A stretch of 46,792 nt of DNA from Methylobacter sp. (lineage in GTDB: Bacteria; Pseudomonadota; Gammaproteobacteria; Methylococcales; Methylomonadaceae): positions 2,913-49,704 of the forward strand of contig JALNYY010000013.1 of assembly GCA_023229605.1 (NCBI GenBank), in the 5' to 3' direction. A program made the translations under genes and the position numbers. A model generated the notes under the pieces. That model worked only from the letters and a program-made list of their open reading frames with translations. It had not been told where the DNA came from and ran no database searches. Within the stretch, counting starts at the first letter, position 1, and every line of letters begins with the position of its first letter. This document shows positions 7,241-15,449 of the stretch, piece by piece.

Positions 7241-8296
7241 CTAAGATACTTCGGCAACTCGATTTTTACTTTCGCGCTTGTTGGCGTACATGCCTTCGTC
7301 GGCATGCCGTAACAAGAGTTCCGCAGTGTCGCCGTGTTGTGGATAGCTGGCAATACCGATACTGATGTCGGTGGTGACGGCATTACCCCGGTAATTAAAA
7401 CTGGTTGCAACCAATGTTTCCTTGATGCGTTTTGCTATCAGTTCGGCATCTTCTAAGGTAGTTTCCGGAAGTAATACTGTGAATTCGTCGCCTCCGTATC
7501 TGGCTGCGGAGTCGCAGCCTCTTAAACAGTGACGGAAATTGTCGGCGATGGATCGTAACAACAGGTTGCCTGCTTCGTGACCGTATTTGTCATTGACGGT
7601 TTTTAAGTTATCGCAATCCCCCAGCAACAGGCTGAAAGTGCGTCCACCGCGCCGGGCTTGTTGCACTTGTTTTTCCAAAAAATCCATGAAAGCCCCGCGG
7701 TTGTAAAGACTGGTTAACTCATCGGTTTGCGCGGTAGTTTTGACACGGCTGAAAGCGTGGTAGATGTCGTTAGATAGCATGGTGGTGATGTAGCCCACCA
7801 GCAACATAGGAAACAACCACGTCAGCAGGACGCTGCTTTGGCTTAAGGAAAACATCTCCTCCCCGGGTACGCCGCTTTTGCCTAAATACACATAACAAGA
7901 GCCGATTAATATCACTTCCAATAATGTAGTCAGCTTACCCAAAGCCAAAGAACTGGTGATGATCGGTAGAAAATACAGGTTAAGCAACAGACTGCTTTGG
8001 CGTCCGGTATGCCAAACGAACCAGGTGATCAACAAGATCATGACCCAAGTTTCTAAAGCCAGCTTCCAAACGTTGGCTTTGGCAAAGAAATTGAGATAAT
8101 GGAACACCATAACGAAGCCGGCAAAAGCGCAGAGACCTCCCAGTAAAAAGATTTTAACGTTTTCCTCAATATGGCCTACCACCAGATAAAACATCATCAA
8201 AACCAACAGTAGCCATTCGATTTCCGCAACAGTCCGGGAAAAACCGTTCAGGGCCTCGGGTTCTTGATTAAGACGAAAAAAAGGTTCCTTGGTCAT
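7241..8296 (-). CDS. Membrane-bound diguanylate cyclase (GGDEF protein)
   Basis: Makes cyclic-di-GMP from two GTP at the inner membrane. The N-terminal 190 residues hold about six hydrophobic segments (for example WLLLVLMMFYLVVGHI, IFLLGGLCAFAGFVMVF, VMILLITWFVW and LLTWLFPMLLVGYITTML), and a GGDEF domain follows. The domain has DELTSLYNRGAFM, GDCDNLKTVNDKYGHEAGN and the active-site loop RYGGDEFTVLLPE, all intact. No RxxD inhibitory site is evident just before it (CDSAARYGGDEF). The start is set at the ATG at 8296; an ATG at 8362 would add 22 residues but sits close to a TATAGT-like -10 box and has no ribosome-binding site. The gene is monocistronic. Confidence 0.88.
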   Translation of the reverse strand: MTKEPFFRLNQEPEALNGFSRTVAEIEWLLLVLMMFYLVVGHIEENVKIFLLGGLCAFAGFVMVFHYLNFFAKANVWKLALETWVMILLITWFVWHTGRQSSLLLNLYFLPIITSSLALGKLTTLLEVILIGSCYVYLGKSGVPGEEMFSLSQSSVLLTWLFPMLLVGYITTMLSNDIYHAFSRVKTTAQTDELTSLYNRGAFMDFLEKQVQQARRGGRTFSLLLGDCDNLKTVNDKYGHEAGNLLLRSIADNFRHCLRGCDSAARYGGDEFTVLLPETTLEDAELIAKRIKETLVATSFNYRGNAVTTDISIGIASYPQHGDTAELLLRHADEGMYANKRESKNRVAEVS

Positions 8297-8499
8297 GGCG
8301 AGTGTTTTCCCGGTTGATAGTGTTGGGCCGCAAAATAAAGAGATCAGGTCAATTATCGGCATTTTAACACATTACTATAGCCTGATTTCTTTATGCAGCC
8401 GCATCCCGGTAAGTATCCTTATTAAAACCGTTACAGTTTGGGGCAAGCCTGCCATTGGCCTTCGACAAGTCCAGCCCGGAACTTGTGATTTAAGCAACA

Positions 8500-9504
8500 T
8501 TAAAAGTCCTTTAACCGACTACTTAGCAATTGCCGCGCCCGGTTATCCGCGCCCGATGGAAGCTTGTCGGGGCTGGCGTTAATCCAGGCGGCTATGTCTT
8601 TCCATGTGGTGGGCGCTTGCAAGTCGCGCAGCAGCATGTGATAGCCGTGCGGATATATCGCCACGGTTTTTCCCGCCGTATCCGCCGCGAGAAATTGCTG
8701 CAAAAACGCATAAGTCGGCTCTTTGGGGATAATTTCGTCTTTCTCGCCGTAAAGCATCAGGCTGTTTCCGCGTAGCGTAGCGGCGCTGTTAAATGCCGCG
8801 TCCATCAAATCAGCCAATCCGTACACCGTTTCGACACGGGTCGCCTTGATAACCCACGGATCCCGGCCCATGGCCCGAAGCATGTCGATATTATCCGAAG
8901 CCATGACATGTACGCCCTCCCCGGTCAAGGTCAGCCAAGGAAAAGTGTGCGCCAAGGTCCAAAGCAACCCGGTCTGATACCAGGGCATGGTTGACCTGGC
9001 CCATAACGCCGGAGCGGCGAGAATGATACCTGCAACTTCCGGCATATCCGCTTGGCTCATGGCCGTGATCACAATCGCACCGCCCATGCTTTCGCCCAGC
9101 AAATAAACCGGGCGTTTTGGATAGCGCTGTTTTACCAGCCGCACCAAAACCTGCAAATCCCTGACATAGGCATCGCCGCCGGCCCATAAACCGCGTTGCG
9201 GAGCCATGCCAAAACCGCGTTGATCGTAAGCGAAACTGGCAATACCCATTTTGCTGAAATACTCTCCCGGCGAATCGAAAAAACGGCTGTAATCGTTAAA
9301 CCCGTGCAGCGCGATAATGACCGCATGCGGTTCGGTCTTCGGCAGCCAGTGACGCAACGGCAATCTTACGCCGTCTTCGGTCAGGAAAGTGTTTTCGCCA
9401 AGTTGCGCCGTATTATTTTTTGCGCCGGGCGGATAAATCATCGGCATACAGCTGGTTTGGGCAATCAGCAGCAAAAAAGCAATAAGTGTGTATCGGAGTT
9501 TCAT
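8500..9504 (-). CDS. Lipoprotein alpha/beta hydrolase (lysophospholipase / monoacylglycerol lipase type)
   Basis: A 334-residue serine hydrolase. The N-terminus MKLRYTLIAFLLLIAQTSC ends in a lipobox-like AQTSC, suggesting a lipid-anchored envelope protein. The hydrolase fold shows VIIALHGFNDYSRFF (oxyanion region), SFAYDQRGFGMAP, the nucleophile elbow YLLGESMGGAIV, the acid-containing YGEKDEIIP and the histidine loop YPHGYHMLLRD. This pattern is that of the Hydrolase_4 group with lysophospholipase L2 and monoglyceride lipases. The substrate is likely an acylglycerol or lysophospholipid. It is divergent from mtgA across a 170-base gap. Confidence 0.87.
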   Translation of the reverse strand: MKLRYTLIAFLLLIAQTSCMPMIYPPGAKNNTAQLGENTFLTEDGVRLPLRHWLPKTEPHAVIIALHGFNDYSRFFDSPGEYFSKMGIASFAYDQRGFGMAPQRGLWAGGDAYVRDLQVLVRLVKQRYPKRPVYLLGESMGGAIVITAMSQADMPEVAGIILAAPALWARSTMPWYQTGLLWTLAHTFPWLTLTGEGVHVMASDNIDMLRAMGRDPWVIKATRVETVYGLADLMDAAFNSAATLRGNSLMLYGEKDEIIPKEPTYAFLQQFLAADTAGKTVAIYPHGYHMLLRDLQAPTTWKDIAAWINASPDKLPSGADNRARQLLSSRLKDF

Positions 9505-9550
9505 GCGTTTGGATCAGTTTCTTGTACGGGAGCTTCTATTATAACCGTGT

Positions 9551-9567
9551 CAGTCGGATTCCGACTG
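9551..9567. promoter_or_regulatory. Perfect 17-base palindrome in a divergent promoter region
   Basis: CAGTCGGA-T-TCCGACTG lies between the divergently transcribed lipase (start 9504) and mtgA (start 9673). Perfect 8-bp arms around one base could be an operator for a dimeric regulator. A small transcript hairpin is the alternative. No regulator of this kind is encoded next to it. Confidence 0.3.
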
Positions 9568-9672
9568 CATGGTCAGATATTTACAAGGCTATTCAGGTCT
9601 ATCCAAAGGCTTTATCATATATCTAAATTCATTGCAGCTCCCTAACCAAAACAAAAGCCGATTCCCACCACC

Positions 9673-10392
9673 TTGGCAAGACAATCCCGTTACTCCAAAA
9701 ACAGCAACTTTCGCTCATCGTCCATCAAGGGAATACTGCGCAAAGCTGTGCTTTACCTGCTGTTCGCCTTTCTGGCCTCATCGGTCGGCTTGTGCGTATT
9801 GTTGCGCTGGGTGCCCGCTCCAACATCAGCGTTCATGGTGTACCGGCATGTTGAAGACTTGATCGACGACGGCTCGTTCAAGTCCATTAGATACTCATGG
9901 GTCGGCGCAAAAAAAATCTCGCCCTATGCCGCTTCGGCAGTTATTGCCGCCGAAGACCAGCGTTTTTTCCAACACTCCGGATTTGATTTACACGCCATAC
10001 AATCATCCATCGATGTGTACATGGACGGGGGCCGACTCAGGGGGGCGAGCACCATTTCCCAGCAAGTAGCGAAAAATTTATTTTTAACGCCGTCAAAAAG
10101 CTTTGTCCGCAAGGGGCTGGAGGTCTGGTTTACAATGTTGATCGAGCAGCTGTGGAGCAAGGAACGGATATTGACGGTTTACCTGAATATCGCTGAATTC
10201 GGCGACCACCTGTTCGGCATAGAGGCGGCAAGCCAGCATTATTTTGGGGTCCACGCAAATCAAATCAGCCGGCAGCAAGCCGCTTTGTTGGCGGCAACCC
10301 TGCCTAATCCGATACTGCTACGGGCATCACAGCCATCAAGTTATTTACTTAAACGGCAAAGCTGGATACTCAGGCAAATGCAAAATCAGTGA
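9673..10392 (+). CDS. mtgA: Monofunctional peptidoglycan transglycosylase MtgA
   Basis: Polymerises lipid II into glycan strands at the inner membrane, without a transpeptidase domain. It has 239 residues: a short cytoplasmic tail, one membrane helix (AVLYLLFAFLASSVGLCVLL), then a GT51 domain. Family signatures are AAEDQRFFQHSGFD with the catalytic glutamate, RGASTISQQVAKNLFL, KGLEVWFTMLIEQLWSKERI with a second key glutamate, and LNIAEFGDHLFGIEAAS. The start is uncertain: the only upstream start in frame is the TTG at 9673, with no obvious ribosome-binding site, but it gives the expected length. It is followed by two further envelope genes on the same strand. Confidence 0.93.
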   Translation: MARQSRYSKNSNFRSSSIKGILRKAVLYLLFAFLASSVGLCVLLRWVPAPTSAFMVYRHVEDLIDDGSFKSIRYSWVGAKKISPYAASAVIAAEDQRFFQHSGFDLHAIQSSIDVYMDGGRLRGASTISQQVAKNLFLTPSKSFVRKGLEVWFTMLIEQLWSKERILTVYLNIAEFGDHLFGIEAASQHYFGVHANQISRQQAALLAATLPNPILLRASQPSSYLLKRQSWILRQMQNQ

Positions 10393-10488
10393 GTTTTTTA
10401 GGGACTGTGCTGATATAATCCGCAAATTAAAATAACTGTACGATACAGACTTCCAATCACCTCAACACCAAGTAGATAGAGATCAGCC

Positions 10489-11382
10489 ATGAGTATGCAA
10501 AAAACCATTATCAACGCTCGCTTATTAATGAGCAGCCTGGTTATATCAAGTGTACTTGGGGGATGCGCAACAACCTCGGAAGTTAATGAAAAAGACCCAT
10601 GGGAAGGTTGGAATCGCGGCACGCAAGAATTCAATGACGATCTCGACAAGACTGTTATAAAACCGGTGGCGAAAGGCTATTTATGGATAACCCCAAAATT
10701 CGTTAATGACGGCATAACCAACTTTTTCAGCAATCTTAACGACATCGGCGTAACCGTCAATGATTTGCTACAGCTTAAAATGACGCAGGGCGGTATGGAT
10801 GCCGGCCGTTTTCTGATTAACACCACGGCCGGCGTGGCGGGCTTTATTGATGTCGCAAAAATGATCGATTTGCCCAAGCATAATGAAGACTTCGGGCAAA
10901 CCTTAGGCTTCTGGGGCGTTCCGACAGGCAACTATCTGGTGGTTCCGTTTTTAGGAGCAAGCTCACCTAGAGAAGTCGTCGGAACTGTCGGCGATGCTTT
11001 ATTGAATCCACTCACCTACACCTTTGTATTTGCCGGTGGCGGCGCTGCCACCAGCGCGATCAATTCAGGAGCCAAATCAGTCGATGTCGCCGATACCCGC
11101 GCCGATTTGATACCGACTGAAAAAATCGTTAATGAAGCCTCCGTCGACCGCTATTCATTTATCAAAAATTCTTACCAACAGCGTCGTGAATATCTGCTCC
11201 ACGACGGCAATGTTCCTGAAGAAGATGAGCTCCAACTGGAAGATGAAGCCGCGACAAAAGGCGAGGACACTGCAAAAAACACGAACGCTCCATTGCCCAC
11301 TACCGGCAATAAACCCGGCTCAATTCCGGTTACAGATAATTCCAAGCACTTTCTGGACATATCGGCGCCGGTTAAGAAATAA
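10489..11382 (+). CDS. mlaA: Outer-membrane lipid-asymmetry lipoprotein MlaA (VacJ)
   Basis: Removes misplaced phospholipids from the outer leaflet of the outer membrane and passes them to the periplasmic MlaC. It has 297 residues, with a lipoprotein signal ending in VLGGCATTS. Diagnostic segments are DPWEGWNRGTQEFNDDLDK, FFSNLNDIGVTVNDLLQ, GRFLINTTAGVAGFIDVA, HNEDFGQTLGFWGVP, YLVVPFLGASSPREVVG and DALLNPLTY. The C-terminal 70 residues are acidic and low in complexity (PEEDELQLEDEAATKGEDT), longer than in E. coli. The Mla transporter genes are not adjacent. A GAGA-type ribosome-binding site precedes the ATG. Confidence 0.95.
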   Translation: MSMQKTIINARLLMSSLVISSVLGGCATTSEVNEKDPWEGWNRGTQEFNDDLDKTVIKPVAKGYLWITPKFVNDGITNFFSNLNDIGVTVNDLLQLKMTQGGMDAGRFLINTTAGVAGFIDVAKMIDLPKHNEDFGQTLGFWGVPTGNYLVVPFLGASSPREVVGTVGDALLNPLTYTFVFAGGGAATSAINSGAKSVDVADTRADLIPTEKIVNEASVDRYSFIKNSYQQRREYLLHDGNVPEEDELQLEDEAATKGEDTAKNTNAPLPTTGNKPGSIPVTDNSKHFLDISAPVKK

Positions 11383-11473
11383 GCAGGACAACGGGCGACC
11401 GGCCGAGTCGCCCTTTATGGCTAGATAGTACGGATTTTTCGCTCGCTCAAGACGACAAAGTCAGGGTGATATT

Positions 11474-12355
11474 TTGAACGCCGGTTTTAAAATGAAACTT
11501 CCATTATTTATCGTGTTGTTGGGTATTTTTTCCAACTGCTCTTCATCCCCCGTTGCAAACAATTGGGCAACGATCAAACAAGCTGTGCAAATCGGAGATA
11601 GCGCCCAGAGCATCGGCTCTTACACCGCCGGCTGTTTAAGCGGCGCGGTTTCGCTACCTCCAAATGGCCCGGGCTATCAATTGATGCGTCCTACACGAGG
11701 CCGATCCTACGGCCACCCCGACTTGATACGGTTTATCGAAAGCATAGCCAAGACCACGCATTCGCAACACTGGGGAGTATTGCTGGTCGGCGACCTTGGG
11801 CAACCGCGCGGCGGCCCGACCCCAAGCGGACATCGCAGCCATCAAACCGGGCTGGACGTCGATATTTGGTACTTGCTGTCGCAGCAGGCCGCAACCCGGA
11901 GCCTGGCATTTGATGAGCGTGAAACCTGGAGCGCACCATCGGTTCTTACCGCCCAATCGGATGCTATTGATGACAACCAATGGTCGCCAGTGCATGAGAA
12001 AATTCTTGAAACTGCGGCGCGCAGGCCGGACGTGGACCGCATCTTTGTGAATCCCAGCGTTAAGCGCCTATTATGCACGCGCAAATCAAGCCATGACTGG
12101 CTGAGAAAAATTCGTCCTTGGTGGGGCCATGACGATCACTTTCATGTGCGCCTCAAATGCCCATTGAATAATAAAAACTGCACAGGGCAGGAACCGCTTC
12201 CTGAAAGCGACGGTTGCGATGCCTCGCTGGCCTGGTGGTTTTCGGATGAGGCCAAAACGCCGGCTCCCGCAGCTAAAAAGCCGGAACCGCCGGTGCTTCC
12301 CGCACTGTGTGATGTTGTTTTAAATCTAACTAAATCAAGCCCTTCTCATCCCTAA
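11474..12355 (+). CDS. mepA: Penicillin-insensitive murein endopeptidase MepA
   Basis: LAS-type zinc metallopeptidase that cleaves D-Ala-meso-DAP cross-links in peptidoglycan. The N-terminal signal is lipoprotein-like (FIVLLGIFSNCSSSP). Zinc and catalytic motifs are present: GHRSHQTGLDVDIWYLL with the first His and Asp, then WWGHDDHFHVRLKCP with the HxH pair. The start could be the TTG at 11474, preceded by AGGG at good distance, or the ATG at 11492, which has a weaker site but begins right at the signal. The C-terminus is Pro/Ala rich. It follows mlaA by 91 bases and overlaps the convergent small gene by 26 bases. Confidence 0.93.
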   Translation: MNAGFKMKLPLFIVLLGIFSNCSSSPVANNWATIKQAVQIGDSAQSIGSYTAGCLSGAVSLPPNGPGYQLMRPTRGRSYGHPDLIRFIESIAKTTHSQHWGVLLVGDLGQPRGGPTPSGHRSHQTGLDVDIWYLLSQQAATRSLAFDERETWSAPSVLTAQSDAIDDNQWSPVHEKILETAARRPDVDRIFVNPSVKRLLCTRKSSHDWLRKIRPWWGHDDHFHVRLKCPLNNKNCTGQEPLPESDGCDASLAWWFSDEAKTPAPAAKKPEPPVLPALCDVVLNLTKSSPSHP

Positions 12356-12545
12356 TCGGGACGATAAAGCCAAGCCCGTCATCCGTTGCAATAAATTCGG
12401 ACAATTCCAGCCTCAGCTTATCCAGCGCCTCATCAAGCGTTTCGAGCTTTACCTGATGAAACGAAGGCAGCATGGTTGATGCATTATGGTACTTCAAAAT
12501 ATCCAATAATATTCTGGCCTGTTCAATGGTGTATCGATGTTTCAC
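12330..12545 (-). CDS. Small protein of unknown function
   Basis: A 71-residue protein starting with MKHRYTIEQARILLDILKYHN, mainly helical and charged, with KLETLDEALDKLRLELSEFI in the middle and DGLGFIVPIRDEKGLI at the end. I do not recognise the family. The GTG at 12545 is preferred because GGAG lies 5 bases upstream; an ATG at 12596 would add 17 residues but has no ribosome-binding site. Its 3' end overlaps the convergent mepA by 26 bases, so the two transcripts could interfere with each other. Confidence 0.55.
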   Translation of the reverse strand: MKHRYTIEQARILLDILKYHNASTMLPSFHQVKLETLDEALDKLRLELSEFIATDDGLGFIVPIRDEKGLI

Positions 12546-12654
12546 AACTTCTCCGTGGGTACTGCACCGTGTAAATTTATTCGACTGTCCACTCATACCG
12601 TATAGATTCTAATTTATTGACGAGTAATCTGTTTTATTTTCTCATACAAACTAA

Positions 12655-12684
12655 GGCGGCTTCATAAAGCTTCATCCTGCCGCC
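12655..12684 (-). terminator. Hairpin downstream of yfbR
   Basis: GGCGGC (12655-12660) and GCCGCC (12679-12684) are exact complements around an 18-base loop containing AAGCTT. It lies 80 bases beyond the yfbR stop on the minus strand and before the small gene. There is no clear T run, so it is only a possible terminator. Confidence 0.35.
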
Positions 12685-12763
12685 GTTTGACAAAAAATAC
12701 ATTATAACTTGAGACGTCCATAGTAAAAAATCCGCTTTACTGATCAACCGACATCAAATCAAC

Positions 12764-13363
12764 TCAATAAGTTTTCATCAACCCATCCAGCGTCAATCCG
12801 CAACTGGGCGCAAACGTTTTCATGAAAAAAATAACTTCCGGTTGTTCCGATGCGCCGATAGTTAAAGCCAATTGCTCGGCGGCGGTTTCAAATTCCAAGT
12901 TCCCGGCCTTTAATTCAGCCTGACATTTGAGATAGGCCGATATTTTATCCGCCGCCTTGATAATCTGGACATGCTCTTTCGGCATCTTATCGTGGCGAAT
13001 CAGAGCCTGAAAATCAGCCTGCAATTCTATCGGCAAAAGAGCCAGCAACTCAATTTCCGCCTGATTTTCAATCCGCTTGTAGGCGGCGCTGATTTCCTGG
13101 GAATGATATTTGATAGGCGTCGGCAGATCGCCGGTAATCACTTCGGTGATGTCGTGATACAACGCCGCCGTAGCAACGGCATTGGCATCGACATTCCCGC
13201 CGTAATAGCGGTTTTTAATCAAGGCCAGGGTGTGGGCGATAACCGACACTTCCCAACTATGCTCCATCACATTTTCATCATGCGCATTACGCTTTAGCCC
13301 CCAGCGTTTAATCCATCTTAATCGTGATAAATAGGCGTAAAAGCTGCTTGTTATCTCTTTCAT
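12764..13363 (-). CDS. yfbR: 5'-deoxynucleotidase YfbR (HD domain)
   Basis: Dephosphorylates deoxyribonucleoside 5'-monophosphates in the cytoplasm as part of nucleotide salvage. It has 199 residues, matching the family. The N-terminal FYAYLSRLRWIKRWGLKRN is typical of the YfbR group. Metal-binding HD residues are seen in NVMEHSWEVSVIAH, ALYHDITEVITGDLPTPIKY and KAADKISAYLKCQAELKAG. It is divergent from ylqF across about 210 bases in which I see no other gene. Confidence 0.92.
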   Translation of the reverse strand: MKEITSSFYAYLSRLRWIKRWGLKRNAHDENVMEHSWEVSVIAHTLALIKNRYYGGNVDANAVATAALYHDITEVITGDLPTPIKYHSQEISAAYKRIENQAEIELLALLPIELQADFQALIRHDKMPKEHVQIIKAADKISAYLKCQAELKAGNLEFETAAEQLALTIGASEQPEVIFFMKTFAPSCGLTLDGLMKTY

Positions 13364-13575
13364 GATTCAACCGACTTCTTCAATAATACCGGGATAATTC
13401 CCGTCCGGAAAGGCGGTCGAATTTCTGGACCGCCGGTTTTGTCGGCCCCGTGTACAGCCCACCAGCATTCTTGATACATTTACTATTTTCATCAATCAGA
13501 CCTTTTATGCATTTATAGCTGTTGATTATAGGGTTATGATGCTTAAATAGTCCATTTTGGTTGCAGCTAAACATC

Positions 13576-14496
13576 ATGCTTATTCAGTGGTATCCCGGTC
13601 ATATGCACAAGGCCAGCAAAGAGGTCAAAGAAATCCTGCCCCAGGTCGACCTGATCATCGAAATCCTGGACGCGCGCATTCCGTTCAGCAGCCAAAACCC
13701 GATGCTCTCCGATCTTCGCGGCGACAAGCCCTGCATCAAAGTGCTCAGTAAAAGCGACCTTGCCGATCCCGCGATTACTCAGCAATGGCAAACCTATCTG
13801 GAACAGGAACAAGGCGTAAAAACCCTGGCGCTAACCACCGAGCAGCCGGAGAAAATGCGACAAATCCCTGAGCTCTGCCACAAAATGCTGCCGAATAAAG
13901 CCAGCAGCGACAAACCGATCCACACACTGATCATGGGCATACCCAATGTCGGCAAATCGACCCTGATCAACATCCTGGCCGGAAGAATGATCGCCAAGAC
14001 CGGCAACGAACCGGCCATCACTAAGACCCAACAACGCATCGACATCGGCCACGGCATTATCCTGCTGGACACGCCCGGCATGCTGTGGCCCAACGTCGAA
14101 AACAAGAACAGCGGCTACCGGCTGGCGACCACCGGCGCGATCAAGGACACCGCGATCAGCCATGAGAATGTCGCCTTCTTCGCCGCCGAATACCTGTTGC
14201 AGCATTACCCGGATTTACTGCAAGCCCGCTTTCAGCTGGAGCAACTCCCGGAAAGCGAGCAACAGCTGATGGAAGCCATCGGCAAGAAACGCGGCTGCCT
14301 GCGCTCAGGCGGACACATCGAGATGGATAAAGTGTCCAAAATCCTGCTGTCCGAATTGCGCGCCGGAACCATCGGCAGAATCAGCCTGGAAACTCCGGCG
14401 ATGATGGAGAAGGAACTGGCCGAGCTGGTGATTATTCGTGAACAGAAAGAGGCCAAGAAAAAAGCGCGGAAGCAGAAATGGAAAGGGTCAAATTAA
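13576..14496 (+). CDS. ylqF: Ribosome-biogenesis GTPase YlqF/RbgA
   Basis: Circularly permuted GTPase that helps late assembly of the large ribosomal subunit. The G motifs occur in permuted order: LSKSD (G4) near residue 60, then GIPNVGKSTLINIL (G1), and later LLDTPGMLW (G3). The start MLIQWYPGHMHKASKE is the classic N-terminus of the family, so the ATG at 13576 is used rather than the in-frame TTG 15 bases upstream. The C-terminal part (GCLRSGGHIEMDKVS) is the RNA-binding region, ending in a lysine-rich tail (KEAKKKARKQKWKGSN). Confidence 0.93.
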   Translation: MLIQWYPGHMHKASKEVKEILPQVDLIIEILDARIPFSSQNPMLSDLRGDKPCIKVLSKSDLADPAITQQWQTYLEQEQGVKTLALTTEQPEKMRQIPELCHKMLPNKASSDKPIHTLIMGIPNVGKSTLINILAGRMIAKTGNEPAITKTQQRIDIGHGIILLDTPGMLWPNVENKNSGYRLATTGAIKDTAISHENVAFFAAEYLLQHYPDLLQARFQLEQLPESEQQLMEAIGKKRGCLRSGGHIEMDKVSKILLSELRAGTIGRISLETPAMMEKELAELVIIREQKEAKKKARKQKWKGSN

Positions 14497-14559
14497 ACTA
14501 ATTTATGCAGCCACATAGGTATATTTACGGCATTTAGTATTATCAATCGAACGATAAGC

Positions 14560-15381
14560 TTACAGCGTAAAATTACTATCAATAATTTCGATACTACTCA
14601 TTCCTGCAACAGCTTGTTTGAGTTTTACTTTGTAAGGTAAACTCTGAGCGATATATTTTTTAACTTTATCATCCATCCTACATCCAAAAATTATCGACTC
14701 AACAGCTTCTGTCACATAAGGGAATTTAAGAATCTTTTCTCCATTTTGAATTCTTCCTCCCGCCATCGAATCACCACCAATAAATCTATATTCTTCTTCG
14801 TACTTCCATTCATTGAGTTTTGTTAATAAAGCCTTCCCAATATCCTTCGAAAGCTTTTCACCATCTGGATCTCCAAAGTACATACGAACCATATCAAGCA
14901 ACTTAACTTGTTGGATAGCACCATGATATTCAACCTTATCAGGCTTTATGTATTCGGACTTAAATTCAATACAAAATCCTTGGTGAGAATTTGAATAATG
15001 AGCCCACATCAGGTTACTTTTGCTATTTCTAGATAATGATAAAATTGGATAAGCATCAACAAGCTTATTAGCTTCCATTACGATCCTTTTTATCTGGGAA
15101 TAACCATATTCAGTGAAACTGCCTTTATCAATACATCGTTCAAATTCTTGTCTTCTATTTTTATTAACCAAGCACCTTAATTCTTTAAACTGCTTTGGTG
15201 TTGGTTTTATAAAATCAATCTTTGAATCAAATAAATCGTTAAAATTCTTTCTACTAGAAAAAACAGCGTGATTATTTAAAAGTGCATCGATAGCATAATC
15301 TTTCTCTAACTCACTTTTACTAATTAAATCACTATTTATTGCCCGGTATTTATAAAAATACTGAGGATACTCATCGCTCAT
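14560..15381 (-). CDS. DUF2971 protein
   Basis: A 273-residue soluble protein of unknown function. It shows the DUF2971 pattern: QYFYKYRAIN at the start, VFSSRKNFNDLFDSKID, LSLSRNSKSNLMWAHYSNSHQGFCIEF, VEYHGAIQQVKL and KYEEEYRFIGG. The start at 15381 is favoured by a near-perfect AGGAGG site 6 bases upstream; an upstream ATG at 15414 lacks this. The gene is clearly richer in A and T than ylqF and selO on either side, a sign of recent transfer. DUF2971 genes are often found singly in variable regions. It is convergent with ylqF and lies 68 bases after the selO stop, on the same strand. Confidence 0.8.
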   Translation of the reverse strand: MSDEYPQYFYKYRAINSDLISKSELEKDYAIDALLNNHAVFSSRKNFNDLFDSKIDFIKPTPKQFKELRCLVNKNRRQEFERCIDKGSFTEYGYSQIKRIVMEANKLVDAYPILSLSRNSKSNLMWAHYSNSHQGFCIEFKSEYIKPDKVEYHGAIQQVKLLDMVRMYFGDPDGEKLSKDIGKALLTKLNEWKYEEEYRFIGGDSMAGGRIQNGEKILKFPYVTEAVESIIFGCRMDDKVKKYIAQSLPYKVKLKQAVAGMSSIEIIDSNFTL

Positions 15382-15449
15382 AAATTCCTCCTTTACTGGC
15401 AAACGATAAGCCAAGGGCCGCAGGATTCGATGAATAAAGTGAAGCGCAT

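Noticed and set aside
7060..7365. Open frame of about 100 codons on the plus strand past the IS110 element
   Set aside because: It runs through a dispersed repeat and the end of the diguanylate cyclase gene on the other strand; no ribosome-binding site and no protein-like features.
13380..13577. Open frame of 65 codons between yfbR and ylqF
   Set aside because: No ribosome-binding site, unusual composition, and it fills a divergent promoter region.
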